In this document: positions 15,528 to 25,284 of the stretch, piece after piece | Layout of the letters: each line of letters opens with the position of its first letter | How positions within the stretch are numbered: position 1 is the stretch's first letter | Assembly (NCBI RefSeq): GCF_029504655.1 | Contig: NZ_JAQFIL010000001.1 | Span: 4,283,001 to 4,347,000, forward strand | Reading direction: 5' to 3' | DNA from: Catalinimonas alkaloidigena | Lineage (GTDB): Bacteria > Bacteroidota > Bacteroidia > Cytophagales > Cyclobacteriaceae | DNA length: 64,000 nucleotides | Notes under the pieces: generated by a model | What the model was told of the DNA's origin: nothing | The model's database searches: none | Seen by the model: only the letters and a program-made list of their open reading frames with translations | Program-made: the position numbers and the translations under genes

Positions 15528-17828
15528 TTATATATTTATTCCCAGAAACTTCTTTTTCTTATTACCATAGCTGTAATAATACTGATCATACCCATAGCGA
15601 GATTCTTTGGCGGGAACCCCATTATACAGTATCACCGCATTGCTAAGATTCTTTTCTCCCATCAGTTCGTTGAAGAGTTGCATTGAACTTCTAGGGGTAT
15701 AGCCATGCTTTACTACAAATAAAGTTAGATCTGCCTGACGGCTAATTTCTAAGGCATCTGAGAAAATACCCATGGGTGCTGTATCTAAAATAATATAATC
15801 AAAATCCTCATTTTTCAGGTCTAACAGCAATGATTCCATCCTGTAATTGATTAGTAATTCTGAAGGATTAGGCGGCAACGCACCTGAATTAATCACCTTA
15901 AGATTGGCAAGGTCTGAAGTATTGACTACTTCTTTGTAGGTAGCAAAACCTGCCAGGTATTCACTTAAGCCCTTAGGATTCTGATAATATTCCTGATGCG
16001 CATCTGGTTTTCTCAAATCTGCATTGATAAGCATGACTTTATGGTTTGCCAGTGCCAGTATATATGCTAAATGCTGTGAGCAATATGTTTTACCTTCCCC
16101 ACTCACGCATGATGAAATTGTAATCACCTTGCCTTTATTACTACCTATCAAATAATTCAAATTCGACCTCAAGGTACGAAAAGCCTCTGCCGTAGCTGTA
16201 TCAGGCTTTATATCTGAAAGCCTTCTATATTTTTCTTTGTAATTGGGTATTGAACTAACGATGGGGAAGGATGAATTAAGCAGGATATCCTCCTTAGAGG
16301 TCACTTTAGTGTTTAAAACTATAAAGAGATACATCAAGCCTAGCGGAGCAATAGCTCCTAATAGTAATGCTAAAAGGTAATTTTTCCTACTATTTGGAGA
16401 TACCTGGGGACCTGCTACTGTGGCACCATTCACCATACGATAATCTGAGGCATTACCCGCCAGTTTGATGGACTCTTCCATCTTTTTCTCCATCAATAGC
16501 ATGTAAAGATTTTCACTAAGTCCATAGTTGCGCTGGATACTGATCAATTCTCTTTGTGCTTCCGGTACTTTTTGTAATGAAGCATACAATTTACTTAGTC
16601 GTTGATCAATATTCTGAATGGTAACATCATTCGCTCCTCTTAGATTTTCCACATTGGCCATAATGTTGACTTTCAGTTCCTCAATTGATTGTTCTTTTTC
16701 AATCAAAATGGGGTTTTTATAGCGTTTTTCAGAAGCTATAGTATTTACTTCTATTTGTGTACTTACTAATTCAGATACGAACTCATTTAATATAGGGTCG
16801 TCAATACCCATAGTTGCAGGAATCACTACCTGATCTATAGCTTGTTCATTTTTCAACGTTTTAATCAGGTAATCATAATACTGATTAACCATTAGCACTT
16901 CAGCTTTACGCTCTTCCAACGTTTGCACTTTACTATAAATCTGGGCTGTTTCAGCATCCAGGTCTATACTATTATTTTCATCTTTAAAATTAACCAAACG
17001 AGATTCTATCTCTTGCAGCGTATCTTTATTGAAATTAAGCTGCTGGTCAATAAAATTGATAGCTTTTTGGTGGTTAAGATTCTTTTCATGCAAATTGATA
17101 TCACTAACATTCTTCATGTAAGCATTTAAAAAAGCTATTTCTTTCTCAGGATTACTACCCAACAGGGAGATTTCCAAAATAGAAGAGTTAGACACCAATG
17201 GATGAACCTGAAGCTTTGCCATGTATTGTCTGGTCAGCGCATCAGCAGTAGCTACTTCAAATGCTAAAATATCCTGAGTTGACAGGCTCTGTTTAGCAGT
17301 AATTGTAAAAACGAAACCATTAATATTTTGCTGCTGTCCAAATACACCTTGACTTACATTTTCCTGACCAAAATACAATTCATAGTTCTTTTGATCTATA
17401 ACGTTTACACGTATCCTTTTACCATACGGAATATTTTCAGATTTAAGCTGGTCAACCGTTAATTGGATAGGGCTATTGCCATATAGTTCAGTTGTTTTAA
17501 CTACCCCTTCTCTAAAATAAGCTACTTCAAAATCCAGATCAGCAATTGTTGCTGCCACATACTGATATGACTTAAGGAGTACCGTTTCATTAGTCAAATT
17601 GATATTATTGTTTGAGCTATTCTCAAAAATCAAGTCAGCATAGGTCATACTTTTTTGAGGATCTTTTACCATTAAGCTTGCTTTTACTCTATAAGTAGGT
17701 GTGCTATATCTGTTAATGGCATAAGCTGTAAGCAAGGTGAGTATTACGGACCCCAAAATCAAATACCAGCGGTTTTTGACGAGTCTGAGTAACTTTTGCT
17801 GAATGAGTTTATTATCTTCTTGTTGCAT
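15528..17828 (-). CDS. Wzc-like polysaccharide co-polymerase and BY-type tyrosine autokinase
   Basis: This 766-residue inner-membrane protein has an N-terminal Wzz domain with TM1 at about 18-40 (WYLILGSVILTLLTAYA), a long coiled periplasmic part and TM2 near 485-507. A cytoplasmic BY-kinase domain follows: Walker A SCVSGEGKTYCS, Walker A' VMLINADLRKP and Walker B DYIILDTAPMG. The C-terminus carries a tyrosine cluster (YGYDQYYYSYG), the expected autophosphorylation tail. It controls chain length and assembly through cycles of phosphorylation. The Wza-like gene lies 11 bases upstream. Full kinase domains are typical of Wzy-dependent systems, yet here an ABC exporter follows directly. Confidence 0.93.
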   Translation of the reverse strand: MQQEDNKLIQQKLLRLVKNRWYLILGSVILTLLTAYAINRYSTPTYRVKASLMVKDPQKSMTYADLIFENSSNNNINLTNETVLLKSYQYVAATIADLDFEVAYFREGVVKTTELYGNSPIQLTVDQLKSENIPYGKRIRVNVIDQKNYELYFGQENVSQGVFGQQQNINGFVFTITAKQSLSTQDILAFEVATADALTRQYMAKLQVHPLVSNSSILEISLLGSNPEKEIAFLNAYMKNVSDINLHEKNLNHQKAINFIDQQLNFNKDTLQEIESRLVNFKDENNSIDLDAETAQIYSKVQTLEERKAEVLMVNQYYDYLIKTLKNEQAIDQVVIPATMGIDDPILNEFVSELVSTQIEVNTIASEKRYKNPILIEKEQSIEELKVNIMANVENLRGANDVTIQNIDQRLSKLYASLQKVPEAQRELISIQRNYGLSENLYMLLMEKKMEESIKLAGNASDYRMVNGATVAGPQVSPNSRKNYLLALLLGAIAPLGLMYLFIVLNTKVTSKEDILLNSSFPIVSSIPNYKEKYRRLSDIKPDTATAEAFRTLRSNLNYLIGSNKGKVITISSCVSGEGKTYCSQHLAYILALANHKVMLINADLRKPDAHQEYYQNPKGLSEYLAGFATYKEVVNTSDLANLKVINSGALPPNPSELLINYRMESLLLDLKNEDFDYIILDTAPMGIFSDALEISRQADLTLFVVKHGYTPRSSMQLFNELMGEKNLSNAVILYNGVPAKESRYGYDQYYYSYGNKKKKFLGINI

Positions 17829-17839
17829 AACTTATAGCA

Positions 17840-18601
17840 TTACATTAATAACCTAATAAGCACAGCAATACCTCCTACTGCTCCCAGAACAGAAGATATT
17901 ACAAACAACTGATTTTCTCTGAAGGAACGGGCCGGTAAAGGGTCCACGACTAAAATGTCCTCCGACTGAAGCTGGTACAGCTCAGTATTGATCAACTCAT
18001 CATCTAACAGATCTACCCGATGCACCGTAAGCACTCCCTGATCTTTACGCATCAACCTGACATTAGAGCGATCTGCATAAGTGGAAAGGTCCCCGGCATG
18101 GGCGATGGCTTCCATAATATTCATTTCCCTTCCTATGATCACATACCTTCCAGGGTTATTAGCTTCGCCAAGTACTGAGAATATAAAAGGTGTCTGGAGC
18201 GTAATTCTTACTAAAGGACTTTTAAGATAATCTTCCAGTAAATCGCTGATTGTATCCTGGGCTTCCTGTATGGTATATCCAGCTACTTTTACTTTTCCAA
18301 TGGCCGGCAGTTCTACCATACCTTCCCGGTCTATGACAAATTGATTGTTGCTTTTCCCCTCTCCCCCTTCTCCTTCTGGAGGTCCACTGAAAAAGTTAAA
18401 CTGTCCGGGAGTAAGGCTGAATATATTAAGTGAGATGACATCTTTAGGCTTTAGTGCATACTCCTTGTCCTCATAGGTGAAGGTTTTCTCCGGCATGGCT
18501 ACCTGACTGGGCTGTAGATAGATCAGCTTCTCACGGGGCACACATCCTCCGATAAGGTAAATGCATACAATAAACAGTAAGGCAGTTTGTATTTGCTTCA
18601 C
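17840..18601 (-). CDS. Wza-like polysaccharide export outer-membrane lipoprotein (OPX)
   Basis: This 253-residue lipoprotein has signal peptide MKQIQTALLFIVCIYLIGGC, with the lipid-modified cysteine at residue 20. The Poly_export domain (KPKDVISLNIFSLTPGQFN, then DREGMVELPAIGKVKVAGYT) is followed by an SLBB domain (FSVLGEANNPGRYVI). A C-terminal hydrophobic segment (VISSVLGAVGGIAVLIRLLM) is usual for Bacteroidota members. It should form the outer-membrane exit for the glycan together with the Wzc-like protein. It is the first gene of the operon; its promoter must lie in the gene-free stretch beyond 18601. Confidence 0.92.
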   Translation of the reverse strand: MKQIQTALLFIVCIYLIGGCVPREKLIYLQPSQVAMPEKTFTYEDKEYALKPKDVISLNIFSLTPGQFNFFSGPPEGEGGEGKSNNQFVIDREGMVELPAIGKVKVAGYTIQEAQDTISDLLEDYLKSPLVRITLQTPFIFSVLGEANNPGRYVIIGREMNIMEAIAHAGDLSTYADRSNVRLMRKDQGVLTVHRVDLLDDELINTELYQLQSEDILVVDPLPARSFRENQLFVISSVLGAVGGIAVLIRLLM

Positions 18602-19597
18602 TTTATAATTGTCTAAGGTTTAGGACAAAATTTAAATGCTGGATCACCGTAGCCACCTTAACTTTCTCAAGCGCTAAAAAGCTTAATAACCAGCATTCTT
18701 ATTTACTCAGTTCAATATTATAACTTACAAATTGTCTTTAGTTGACATTGTGTCACTTTAAGTTACATAAGCAAGTTTTCAATTTCTCCGTCTGATGATA
18801 TCTTCTTTTTTCAGGACTTTAAAAATATAACGAAATACATAATATAACTTTAGCGCTATTGATGTATGATTTACATATTCAAAGTAAAAGTTAAATAAAA
18901 ATAAATATTAAAATATTTAAATAAATACCAGGTAAAAATTAATTAACCGCTAAAACCATATTTATCAATATTTCCTTTCATTGGATATTAGAGTGTACAC
19001 ATATATGGTGATCCGTTAAAAAAGGCTCAAAAAATTTAAAAAAACGCTCATAATGTTAGAAAAAAGTACCTGCTTAGTTTAGACACCTCTCTAAGCGAAC
19101 ATTTGTGAAAGAAATTATAACCTATGCCATATTGAAATACTTCAATAATGGTTTTTTATCAACTGTAATACTGATTTTATAAGTAATATATTCACTTTTG
19201 AAGCGAAACATCAAAAATAAGTTCTTATAAGCAAAAAATGGGATTGTGGCAAAAGCATTAAAATGCAGATTGTTTTAAGGAATTAGATTATTTTACAATG
19301 ATGAAAACCATCTCCATAATTTTTCTTCATGACTGGTCACAGGCAGCCTGGTCTAGGTAATTAAAAAATAGCCCCAACTACAGATACCAAGTGATATGAG
19401 GATTGGCCAGGTCCGTCATAGAAAGTACGCTCTCCATTATCATCACCTGAAGCGATGGTGGAACCAATTGTTTTATGACTTTAAGTCTACTTTAAAAAGG
19501 CTTGAGTACACTTTATAAGGGACAGGATTTGAAAAAGTGGTGTAATAGTAGCCAAGAGGAGCGAGAAGGTGTAGTAAAGCATGCATTAAGCAACTAA
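18602..19597. other. Gene-free region upstream of the polysaccharide operon
   Basis: This is about 1 kb of AT-rich sequence with stops in all frames and no tRNA-like or CRISPR-like structure. It must carry the promoter and leader of the Wza-like operon on the minus strand, but I could not pick a convincing TAnnTTTG/TTTG pair there. The last 250 bases have slightly higher GC and may be decayed coding sequence. No product can be named. Confidence 0.5.
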
Positions 19598-19606
19598 GAC
19601 TAAGAG
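19598..19606. repeat. 9-base target-site duplication (left) of the IS4-type element
   Basis: GACTAAGAG occurs here and again at 21014-21022, immediately outside both ends of the element. Nine bases is the usual duplication length for IS50-group IS4 elements. Confidence 0.85.
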
Positions 19607-21013
19607 CTTATCCTGTCTCATAATTTATCTGCGAAGCGAGAAGGTATCCATGGCAGAGTTGAGAGAAGATGGCCCACCCTCTCCACATGGTTTTTTCTCC
19701 AGGGAAGGGCTGCTTTTTAGTAGGCGTAAACCCGGCCAGGGCAGCGATGATGATCAATGCCTGCTGTACACTGAGTTCTTTTCTGCCACTATGCTTTTCT
19801 AAGACTTCTATTTGTAGCGGTTCAAATATTTTCTCTGCAGCTAATTGGGCACTTTCTGCTGCCAGATGCTTAAGCCAGATCAATTGCCAGGCTACAATAC
19901 AGAGCATAGCAATGGCATGAGATAGTCGTGTGAAAGTATCAAACTGTAGCTTTTCTATCTGCATACCACTCTTCAGCACCATATGCCAGCGTTCAATCAC
20001 CCATCGTTTCCGGTAATAATCTATCATCAGCAAAGCAGCAGCTTGATCTTCTATATTGATGGTAGTGAGTAAATACCATAGCAGAGGCGGTTCGCTGCGC
20101 GGTTCTTCTCCTGCCGGAGTATGTGTTTCTTGAGCTACTACCACCCATAAGTCAATATCTTCTCCTTTTTTATAAGTAGGGACAGGGCATGTGATCTTAC
20201 CCCAGCTTACCTGCAGCTTAGCATTACGCTCTTTTCTCTTGCTGGTCCTGGGCAGGTAAACTTCTACTTTAGTAGTATTGGGAAAAACCACTTCTTTAAG
20301 AAGCATCTTTTCTTGCTCATAATGCACCTTTCGGTTGAGATGATGTGCCCTGAAGAGTAATTCTACATGTTTGGAGCGGCGAGCAGCCATGTACTCATAA
20401 AAATCAGATTCTCTGTCGGAGATTACGATCACCTTCTTGGCTTTAGCTAAATGCTGATCCACCCACTGTAGGGCTTCTACCCACCGATAACTTTCTTTTT
20501 CTTCTAAAGGATAAAACTGCACCTGCTTTGTACGTCCTGTGGATTGGGGAGGCCACAGCTTTTGTCCTACCAGGCCCAAAGCCGTTCCCTGCTCACTCAG
20601 AGCCATGGCCGTATGCAGGCAAAGCCCTGGATTTACATGACTGCCGCCTAAGTCGCCCAGACCTTCAGTAGCGACATGACTGGCATAATTCAAGTCTGTT
20701 GTATCCTGACTCACCAAAACCACATCCTGGTCGGCACAGCGCTTGCTCGTTTGCCTATAGTGGCCGTAGCTGACGTCTACTTCCTGTTTGGAAAATATCC
20801 GCCAGGCTGATTTACGGAAATTCTCTCCTACTGCACTACTAAAGGAAAGCTCAGGGTTAGCTAAAAGACGATCAGCCATCAGTGACAAACTCTTTGCCTC
20901 GCGTTTATCTTCTACTGCACTTCCCATAAACTCTTGCATGCCCCAACTCTCTTCCATCTGTTTACCTCCCTTTTTTTTCAACCTAATTTACAACTTTTAT
21001 AAGACATGAATAG
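19607..21013 (-). mobile_element. Complete IS4-family (IS50/Tn5-like) insertion sequence, 1407 bases
   Basis: The ends are imperfect inverted repeats. The left end reads CTTATCCTGTCTCATAA and the complement of the right end reads CTATTCATGTCTTATAA, 13 of 17 bases alike. The left end contains a stretch resembling the Tn5 mosaic end (CTGTCTC). Both ends are flanked by the 9-base repeat GACTAAGAG. The transposase gene fills the element, and its final codons lie within the left inverted repeat, as they nearly do in IS50. All parts are intact, so the element could still be active. Confidence 0.88.
19608..20957 (-). CDS. IS4 family transposase (Tn5/IS50-like)
   Basis: I use ATG 20957 (MEESWGMQEFMG), which has a strong GGGAGG site 8 bases upstream; a TTG 24 bases earlier is in frame but contains that site. 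The 449-residue product has the Tn5-like N-terminal DNA-binding domain (NFRKSAWRIFSKQEVD). The first catalytic aspartate is in VVLVSQDTTDLNYA, the second in KVIVISDRESDFYEY, and the glutamate in the signature YYRKRWVIERWHMVLKSG. A C-terminal dimerisation region runs LSVQQALIIIAALAGFTPTK. All three DDE residues and the YREK-type motif are present. It cuts and joins the element's own ends. Confidence 0.93.
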   Translation of the reverse strand: MEESWGMQEFMGSAVEDKREAKSLSLMADRLLANPELSFSSAVGENFRKSAWRIFSKQEVDVSYGHYRQTSKRCADQDVVLVSQDTTDLNYASHVATEGLGDLGGSHVNPGLCLHTAMALSEQGTALGLVGQKLWPPQSTGRTKQVQFYPLEEKESYRWVEALQWVDQHLAKAKKVIVISDRESDFYEYMAARRSKHVELLFRAHHLNRKVHYEQEKMLLKEVVFPNTTKVEVYLPRTSKRKERNAKLQVSWGKITCPVPTYKKGEDIDLWVVVAQETHTPAGEEPRSEPPLLWYLLTTINIEDQAAALLMIDYYRKRWVIERWHMVLKSGMQIEKLQFDTFTRLSHAIAMLCIVAWQLIWLKHLAAESAQLAAEKIFEPLQIEVLEKHSGRKELSVQQALIIIAALAGFTPTKKQPFPGEKTMWRGWAIFSQLCHGYLLASQINYETG

Positions 21014-21022
21014 GACTAAGAG
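21014..21022. repeat. 9-base target-site duplication (right) of the IS4-type element
   Basis: This second copy of GACTAAGAG is exact. Removing the element and one copy joins 19606 to 21023, giving a short open frame of about 45 codons across the junction that resembles nothing I recognise. Confidence 0.85.
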
Positions 21023-22885
21023 GGAAAGCATGGCTAAAAGACCGGGAATATATAAAGGACAAAATTCAGCAGAAAGTTGAGCAGGATGGCTATTCATTAA
21101 ATTAGTCAGTAGACCAGGCATAAAAAGTAGTCTGGGAGTTATTTGAAAGAAAACGACGACTACTTCCTGGTAAACCCCTACAGGGCAAGCCCATGAGGCA
21201 TTACCATTTATTACAATAGCTTAGGTTAGTGATCTTTTTCAGGCACTTGTATTTTTTTCCTTGCTTTGACTTAAACGTTTTCTGCTATTATATTCTCCAC
21301 AACTAGCCGTTCTACTGTATTTGCAAAATACTCTTTACCCCAAAATTAACTCCCCTAAGTTAATTCTTTGCCTAGCGACATTTCTTGAATTTTTCCCTGT
21401 CAGTCAAGCTCTTTAGCATAGTCACGATTTTAGCCACTATATAACCAAGTACACTTGAGCAAGAAAATCAATCTCGTAACGCGCTCAAGCGCTGCACAAA
21501 CAGCTTATCAAACGTAGGCCGGACCTTTTACTTCTGTCAATATTATAACGTCCGATGGTGTCCACTATATTTTGCACTACTTACTTATATACTAAAGCAA
21601 AACTGTTAAGTTGTGGCGCTTGCCTCGGGGCATGCGCCCTTTCTTTGATGAAAAGCTTCTCGTCAAAGTGAAAGCCAATAGATTGGAAATGCAAAACCTG
21701 TATGTACAGAAAACCTATGAGGTAATAAGGAAAATGCCTGCTGTAGTAGTCACCTACTCTCTTATCCTTTTTATGGATTTCAGTAGCATAAAAGAAAATC
21801 ACCATCATAAAAACATAGCTGTGCACAAATGAGCAACTTGAGAAATGAATTTGACCAGTGGAAACACCATCTACAAAATTTTGTAGTTTCTGAACTAACT
21901 GATCCGGTTTATTGAAGAAATTATCCTCGAGATAAATAGAAAGTACTACAAGTAAACAAAATGTACTGGCGTATACATTTATTATTTAATTCAATAACAT
22001 ACGGACTTTCATACAGCTTAGTGATTTCTCTTATTCATGGTTGTTTTTTTAAAATTCTATTCTGACTTCCTGTACAGTATATAAATTCAATTAATACCTC
22101 TACGCACTGTTTTCAATATAAGTATTCAATAATTATTTCAAAGCTTCTACTAATTAACTCCATCATACAAGCTAATTATCATCACTTAAAATGGGATAAG
22201 GTACTGTTGTATTATCGCGTAAGATATTGGTGTTTTTCACAAATTATTGGCGCTACTGAGTTTCTCTCATATGTATTTAGTTACTTAAACTGTAATGGTG
22301 GGTTCTTACTATTTGTTCATATTATAATACTTACACCTAGAATGAAAGGAAATTTATTTTAGTGTAGAAAGCTTCTTTACAGTGCTTTATTTGGACTTTT
22401 TCTAATAAAATTAAGTTGTTAAACCTTTTGCTTTATGTCTTTCTTTACAGGAATAGTACAATCGTTTAGCTGGTTTAAATATTCAATTTTTTAGAAAGAT
22501 ATATCACAAGTAATATATGTGTTTAACACAAACTAAAACCAATACTTCTCTGTACTTACTACCATATTCACCACCTTAGTTTGCTAAATAATGAGCAGAA
22601 AATATAATTGTGAACGCAAAACATTACACGCACAATGTTTTGCCTTTAATGGCGTATTTTCTACTCATTTATCAGAATTATGATATAAAAGTTGGTAAAA
22701 ATTATAAAATAAATAGTTGTATAGCTTTTTATAGTTATCTATTAATCAAACATTGCAAAATTTATTACCTCTACTCTACCACAAAAAATTCGCACCAAAA
22801 TGACCTGATTGCTAGAAATAGCAAAATTTACTTATTATTGTTTTGTCAAATTTCTTAGCAAGAACTACAACTCAATATTATACAA
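21023..22885. other. Gene-free, AT-rich region with possible decayed coding sequence
   Basis: This stretch of 1.86 kb holds only short frames on both strands. The first 200 bases read in fragments (for example WLKDREYIKDKIQQKVE), suggesting a frameshifted gene interrupted by the insertion sequence. Short frames near 21581-21832 occur on both strands and show no domain. From about 21850 to 22885 the sequence is very AT-rich, and it should carry the promoter of the 479-residue protein gene. No RNA gene was recognised. Confidence 0.5.
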
Positions 22886-24325
22886 ATGGCTAAGCTCAAA
22901 AACATTATTAGACAGCTTTCTGACTCAGATTACATCTCTATACATGAGTCATTGATGGAAAACAGTGCTGAGAAATCGGCTCACCTTCTTAAGGCTATGC
23001 GGGAAAGATCTTTATCTGATAACAAAATTATGGATGAATTAGGTGTAAACACTAATGCGTATTACACCTTACGCTCTCGTCTGAATCAGAAGATAGAAGA
23101 GTACCTGCTCCAGCAAATGGAGAACCCTCGTACAGACCTTATCAAAAAAGTTGCAAACATCAACGAGGTAATCTTTACTAAAAAGAAGGCAATAGCCATA
23201 GCAACACTCAAGAAGATTGAAAAGGAACTTCTGGATTACGATCTTCCCAGTGAGCTTACTGTTGTGTATAAAACACTTCGTAAACTTCATATCAATACTC
23301 CTGATCATTTTACTTATTCACAGCTATATAATAAGCACGTAGCTTATATGCTGGCTGTAGATAAAGCAGAAGAGATGCTTTCGCAATATTTCAAAAAGTA
23401 TGGAGAATACTCACTCTCACGTGAAGAAACCGGCAAATTGGAGCTGAATCTTCTGGCTGAGGAAATGAATAACCTTTGTAACTTATATGAGTCTCACAGG
23501 CTTTATGTCTATCAAAGCTGCCTAAATGTTTTTCATCGCCTTTTCGTAGCGGAAGAAATACACGAAAGCAGCGACAAGGAACCTATTGAGGATATTCTAG
23601 ATAGAGTCCATAACGTCCTGAACTCTTATTACCTGGATTCTATTTACCACCACCTGCAGCTTACATACGAGCTTCTTCGTCTGGAGTACTACAACCACTA
23701 TAAAGTATACCGCAAAGCAGAGGATTACTATGAGGAAGTAAATGATGCAACCTCTACCCTACTTACTAATTACAGTTTACATACCTACCCCGCTCAGTAC
23801 CTGATCAGTAAACTGGAACGAGCAATACGGGTTGGTGAAGAAGAGACACTTTATGAAGAAAATGAACTTCTCTTCCATGACTTTGAATGTGACTTTGACG
23901 ACATTCCTAAGTATGTCACTTATGTAGTCTACCGTTCTTTGTCCTGCTTCTATGTTCAAAAATACAGTGAGGCAGCTCGTTGGATCAACAACCTGTTGAA
24001 TGAAACCAGTCTCAAGAAGTATCCTTATGCTCAACTGGAAGTAAAAGCTATTCTAGCGCTACAGTATTGTCTGATGAACGATTACGACCTGTTCAATCAG
24101 CTTACCAACAGTATCCAGCGTCAGGTTAGAATCCTGGGCAAGGATAATAGCGAGTCTATCGTAATCTTTACTAAAATACTTAAGATTTCGGTTTCTGATG
24201 TGAAGCGTGATAAATACAACAAAATTAAGGCACTGGTAGAGAAATTCAACCGATTTGAAATGGTTAACTTTGCACCTACCAAGCTTGTAAAAATGGATGA
24301 AGCTTTCATCAATCGTCTATGCTAA
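22886..24325 (+). CDS. Large helical protein of unknown function
   Basis: This 479-residue cytoplasmic protein has no signal peptide or membrane segment. The first 75 residues (LSDSDYISIHESLMENSAEK, then LSDNKIMDELGVNTNAYYTL) look like helices that could include a winged-helix or HTH-like element. The remainder is almost wholly alpha-helical with repeated aromatic/leucine spacing, as in TPR-like helical repeat proteins. It ends EKFNRFEMVNFAPTKLVK. Codon use is ordinary and higher in GC than the flanks, so this is a real gene. It stands alone and ends in a clear terminator. A regulatory or scaffold role is only a guess; I do not recognise the family by name. Confidence 0.75.
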   Translation: MAKLKNIIRQLSDSDYISIHESLMENSAEKSAHLLKAMRERSLSDNKIMDELGVNTNAYYTLRSRLNQKIEEYLLQQMENPRTDLIKKVANINEVIFTKKKAIAIATLKKIEKELLDYDLPSELTVVYKTLRKLHINTPDHFTYSQLYNKHVAYMLAVDKAEEMLSQYFKKYGEYSLSREETGKLELNLLAEEMNNLCNLYESHRLYVYQSCLNVFHRLFVAEEIHESSDKEPIEDILDRVHNVLNSYYLDSIYHHLQLTYELLRLEYYNHYKVYRKAEDYYEEVNDATSTLLTNYSLHTYPAQYLISKLERAIRVGEEETLYEENELLFHDFECDFDDIPKYVTYVVYRSLSCFYVQKYSEAARWINNLLNETSLKKYPYAQLEVKAILALQYCLMNDYDLFNQLTNSIQRQVRILGKDNSESIVIFTKILKISVSDVKRDKYNKIKALVEKFNRFEMVNFAPTKLVKMDEAFINRLC

Positions 24326-24350
24326 GCCTGAGTATTTAAGCTAAGAATTC

Positions 24351-24379
24351 ACCCTGGAGTTTCCCTTCAGGGTTTTTTT
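24351..24379 (+). terminator. Rho-independent terminator after the 479-residue protein gene
   Basis: A 6-base stem ACCCTG/CAGGGT with an 11-base loop is followed by seven T residues, starting 25 bases after the stop codon. Confidence 0.85.
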
Positions 24380-24811
24380 ATGTTTGATGCTTAAATACAT
24401 CTCTTAAAGTTTTGTTCAATAATTGTTTATAGCGGTATTAATAGTCTTAAGAATGACTCGCTCACCAGCTTACTTTAGTCATTCCCTTTAAACGAGGCCT
24501 CTCAAGCGTATACATATTGAAGGACTTAAGCCTGAGTATCACCATAGGTTTACTGTAATTAGGAGATTATGGTATAGGTCATAGGGTTTCAAAGACTAAA
24601 GTGTCCCTCAGGTAAGAGCGAAGTAATGCCAACAATTTTATAGCCGGGGCTTGGTGTCAGTACGCAAGGGTAACTGCTGTCTACCTAAGCAAAGCACTAG
24701 GCTGAGCACTACTAAAAAAACGTTTTACGCCGGCTCCTGATAAAGCATATAAAACCAGTTGAAGATAATATAAATAAGGGCCGGTAACACGTGTCTCTGA
24801 TTGCTATAGGA
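24380..24811. other. Intergenic region without recognisable gene
   Basis: This 430-base gap lies between two terminators. All frames are broken by stops. The GC content (24560-24720) is higher than in typical spacers here, so an old coding remnant is possible, but no family can be seen. Confidence 0.5.
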
Positions 24812-24841
24812 CAAAAAAAACCACACCAAGTTTTGGTGTGG
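24812..24841 (-). terminator. Rho-independent terminator after the response regulator gene
   Basis: A perfect 9-base stem CCACACCAA/TTGGTGTGG with a 3-base loop is followed on the minus strand by eight T. It lies 30 bases beyond the regulator's stop. A T-run-like tail also exists on the other strand, so it may work in both directions. Confidence 0.9.
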
Positions 24842-24870
24842 AAAAAAAATAATACGAATTCTAAATAATA

Positions 24871-25284
24871 TTAAACCGCTAATTTTTCTAAATTCTTCTG
24901 AGTCAAAGGTTTGTTGATATACTGCTTTACACAAGCATATTTATGTGACTTATTGACATCCTGAGGGTTAATTGACGAAGTCAGCATAACAATGCTGCAA
25001 TGCTCTTTAGTTTCGTCGGCTAATTTGTCAAATTCATCCAAAAACTGAAAGCCATCCATCAAAGGCATATCAATGTCCAGAAAAATCACCTCAGGAAGAA
25101 CAGTCTTCCCGTTTTCACCCAACTTTTCAATATTTTTCAAAAACTCAATTGCACTTTTTGCACCAGAGTGTGTATAGATATGATCGCTGATATTAGCAGC
25201 TTCTATCATTTTTTGATTGATGAGATTATCAATTTCGTTATCATCAATCAACATTACAGCGCGATGTTTCTTATCTTCTGACAT
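24871..25284 (-). CDS. Single-domain response regulator (CheY-like)
   Basis: This 137-residue receiver domain has no output domain. The acidic pair is in VMLIDDNEIDN (residues 14-15), the phospho-acceptor aspartate in VIFLDIDMPLMDG (about residue 70), the switch threonine in MLTSS and the conserved lysine in YINKPL. The insert ENGKTVLPEV is typical of Rcp-like regulators that pair with hybrid or phytochrome-type kinases in this phylum. It should relay phosphate or bind a partner protein rather than DNA. It is a lone gene with its own terminator; no cognate kinase is adjacent. Confidence 0.92.
   Translation of the reverse strand: MSEDKKHRAVMLIDDNEIDNLINQKMIEAANISDHIYTHSGAKSAIEFLKNIEKLGENGKTVLPEVIFLDIDMPLMDGFQFLDEFDKLADETKEHCSIVMLTSSINPQDVNKSHKYACVKQYINKPLTQKNLEKLAV

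Noticed and set aside
21581..21832. Opposing short frames of 73 and 81 codons
   Set aside because: Both strands are open by chance over the same bases; neither shows a domain, ribosome site or codon bias.
22610..22858. Frame of 82 codons before the 479-residue protein gene
   Set aside because: Very AT-rich, with Lys/Tyr/Ile/Asn-dominated text typical of non-coding sequence; more likely promoter region.
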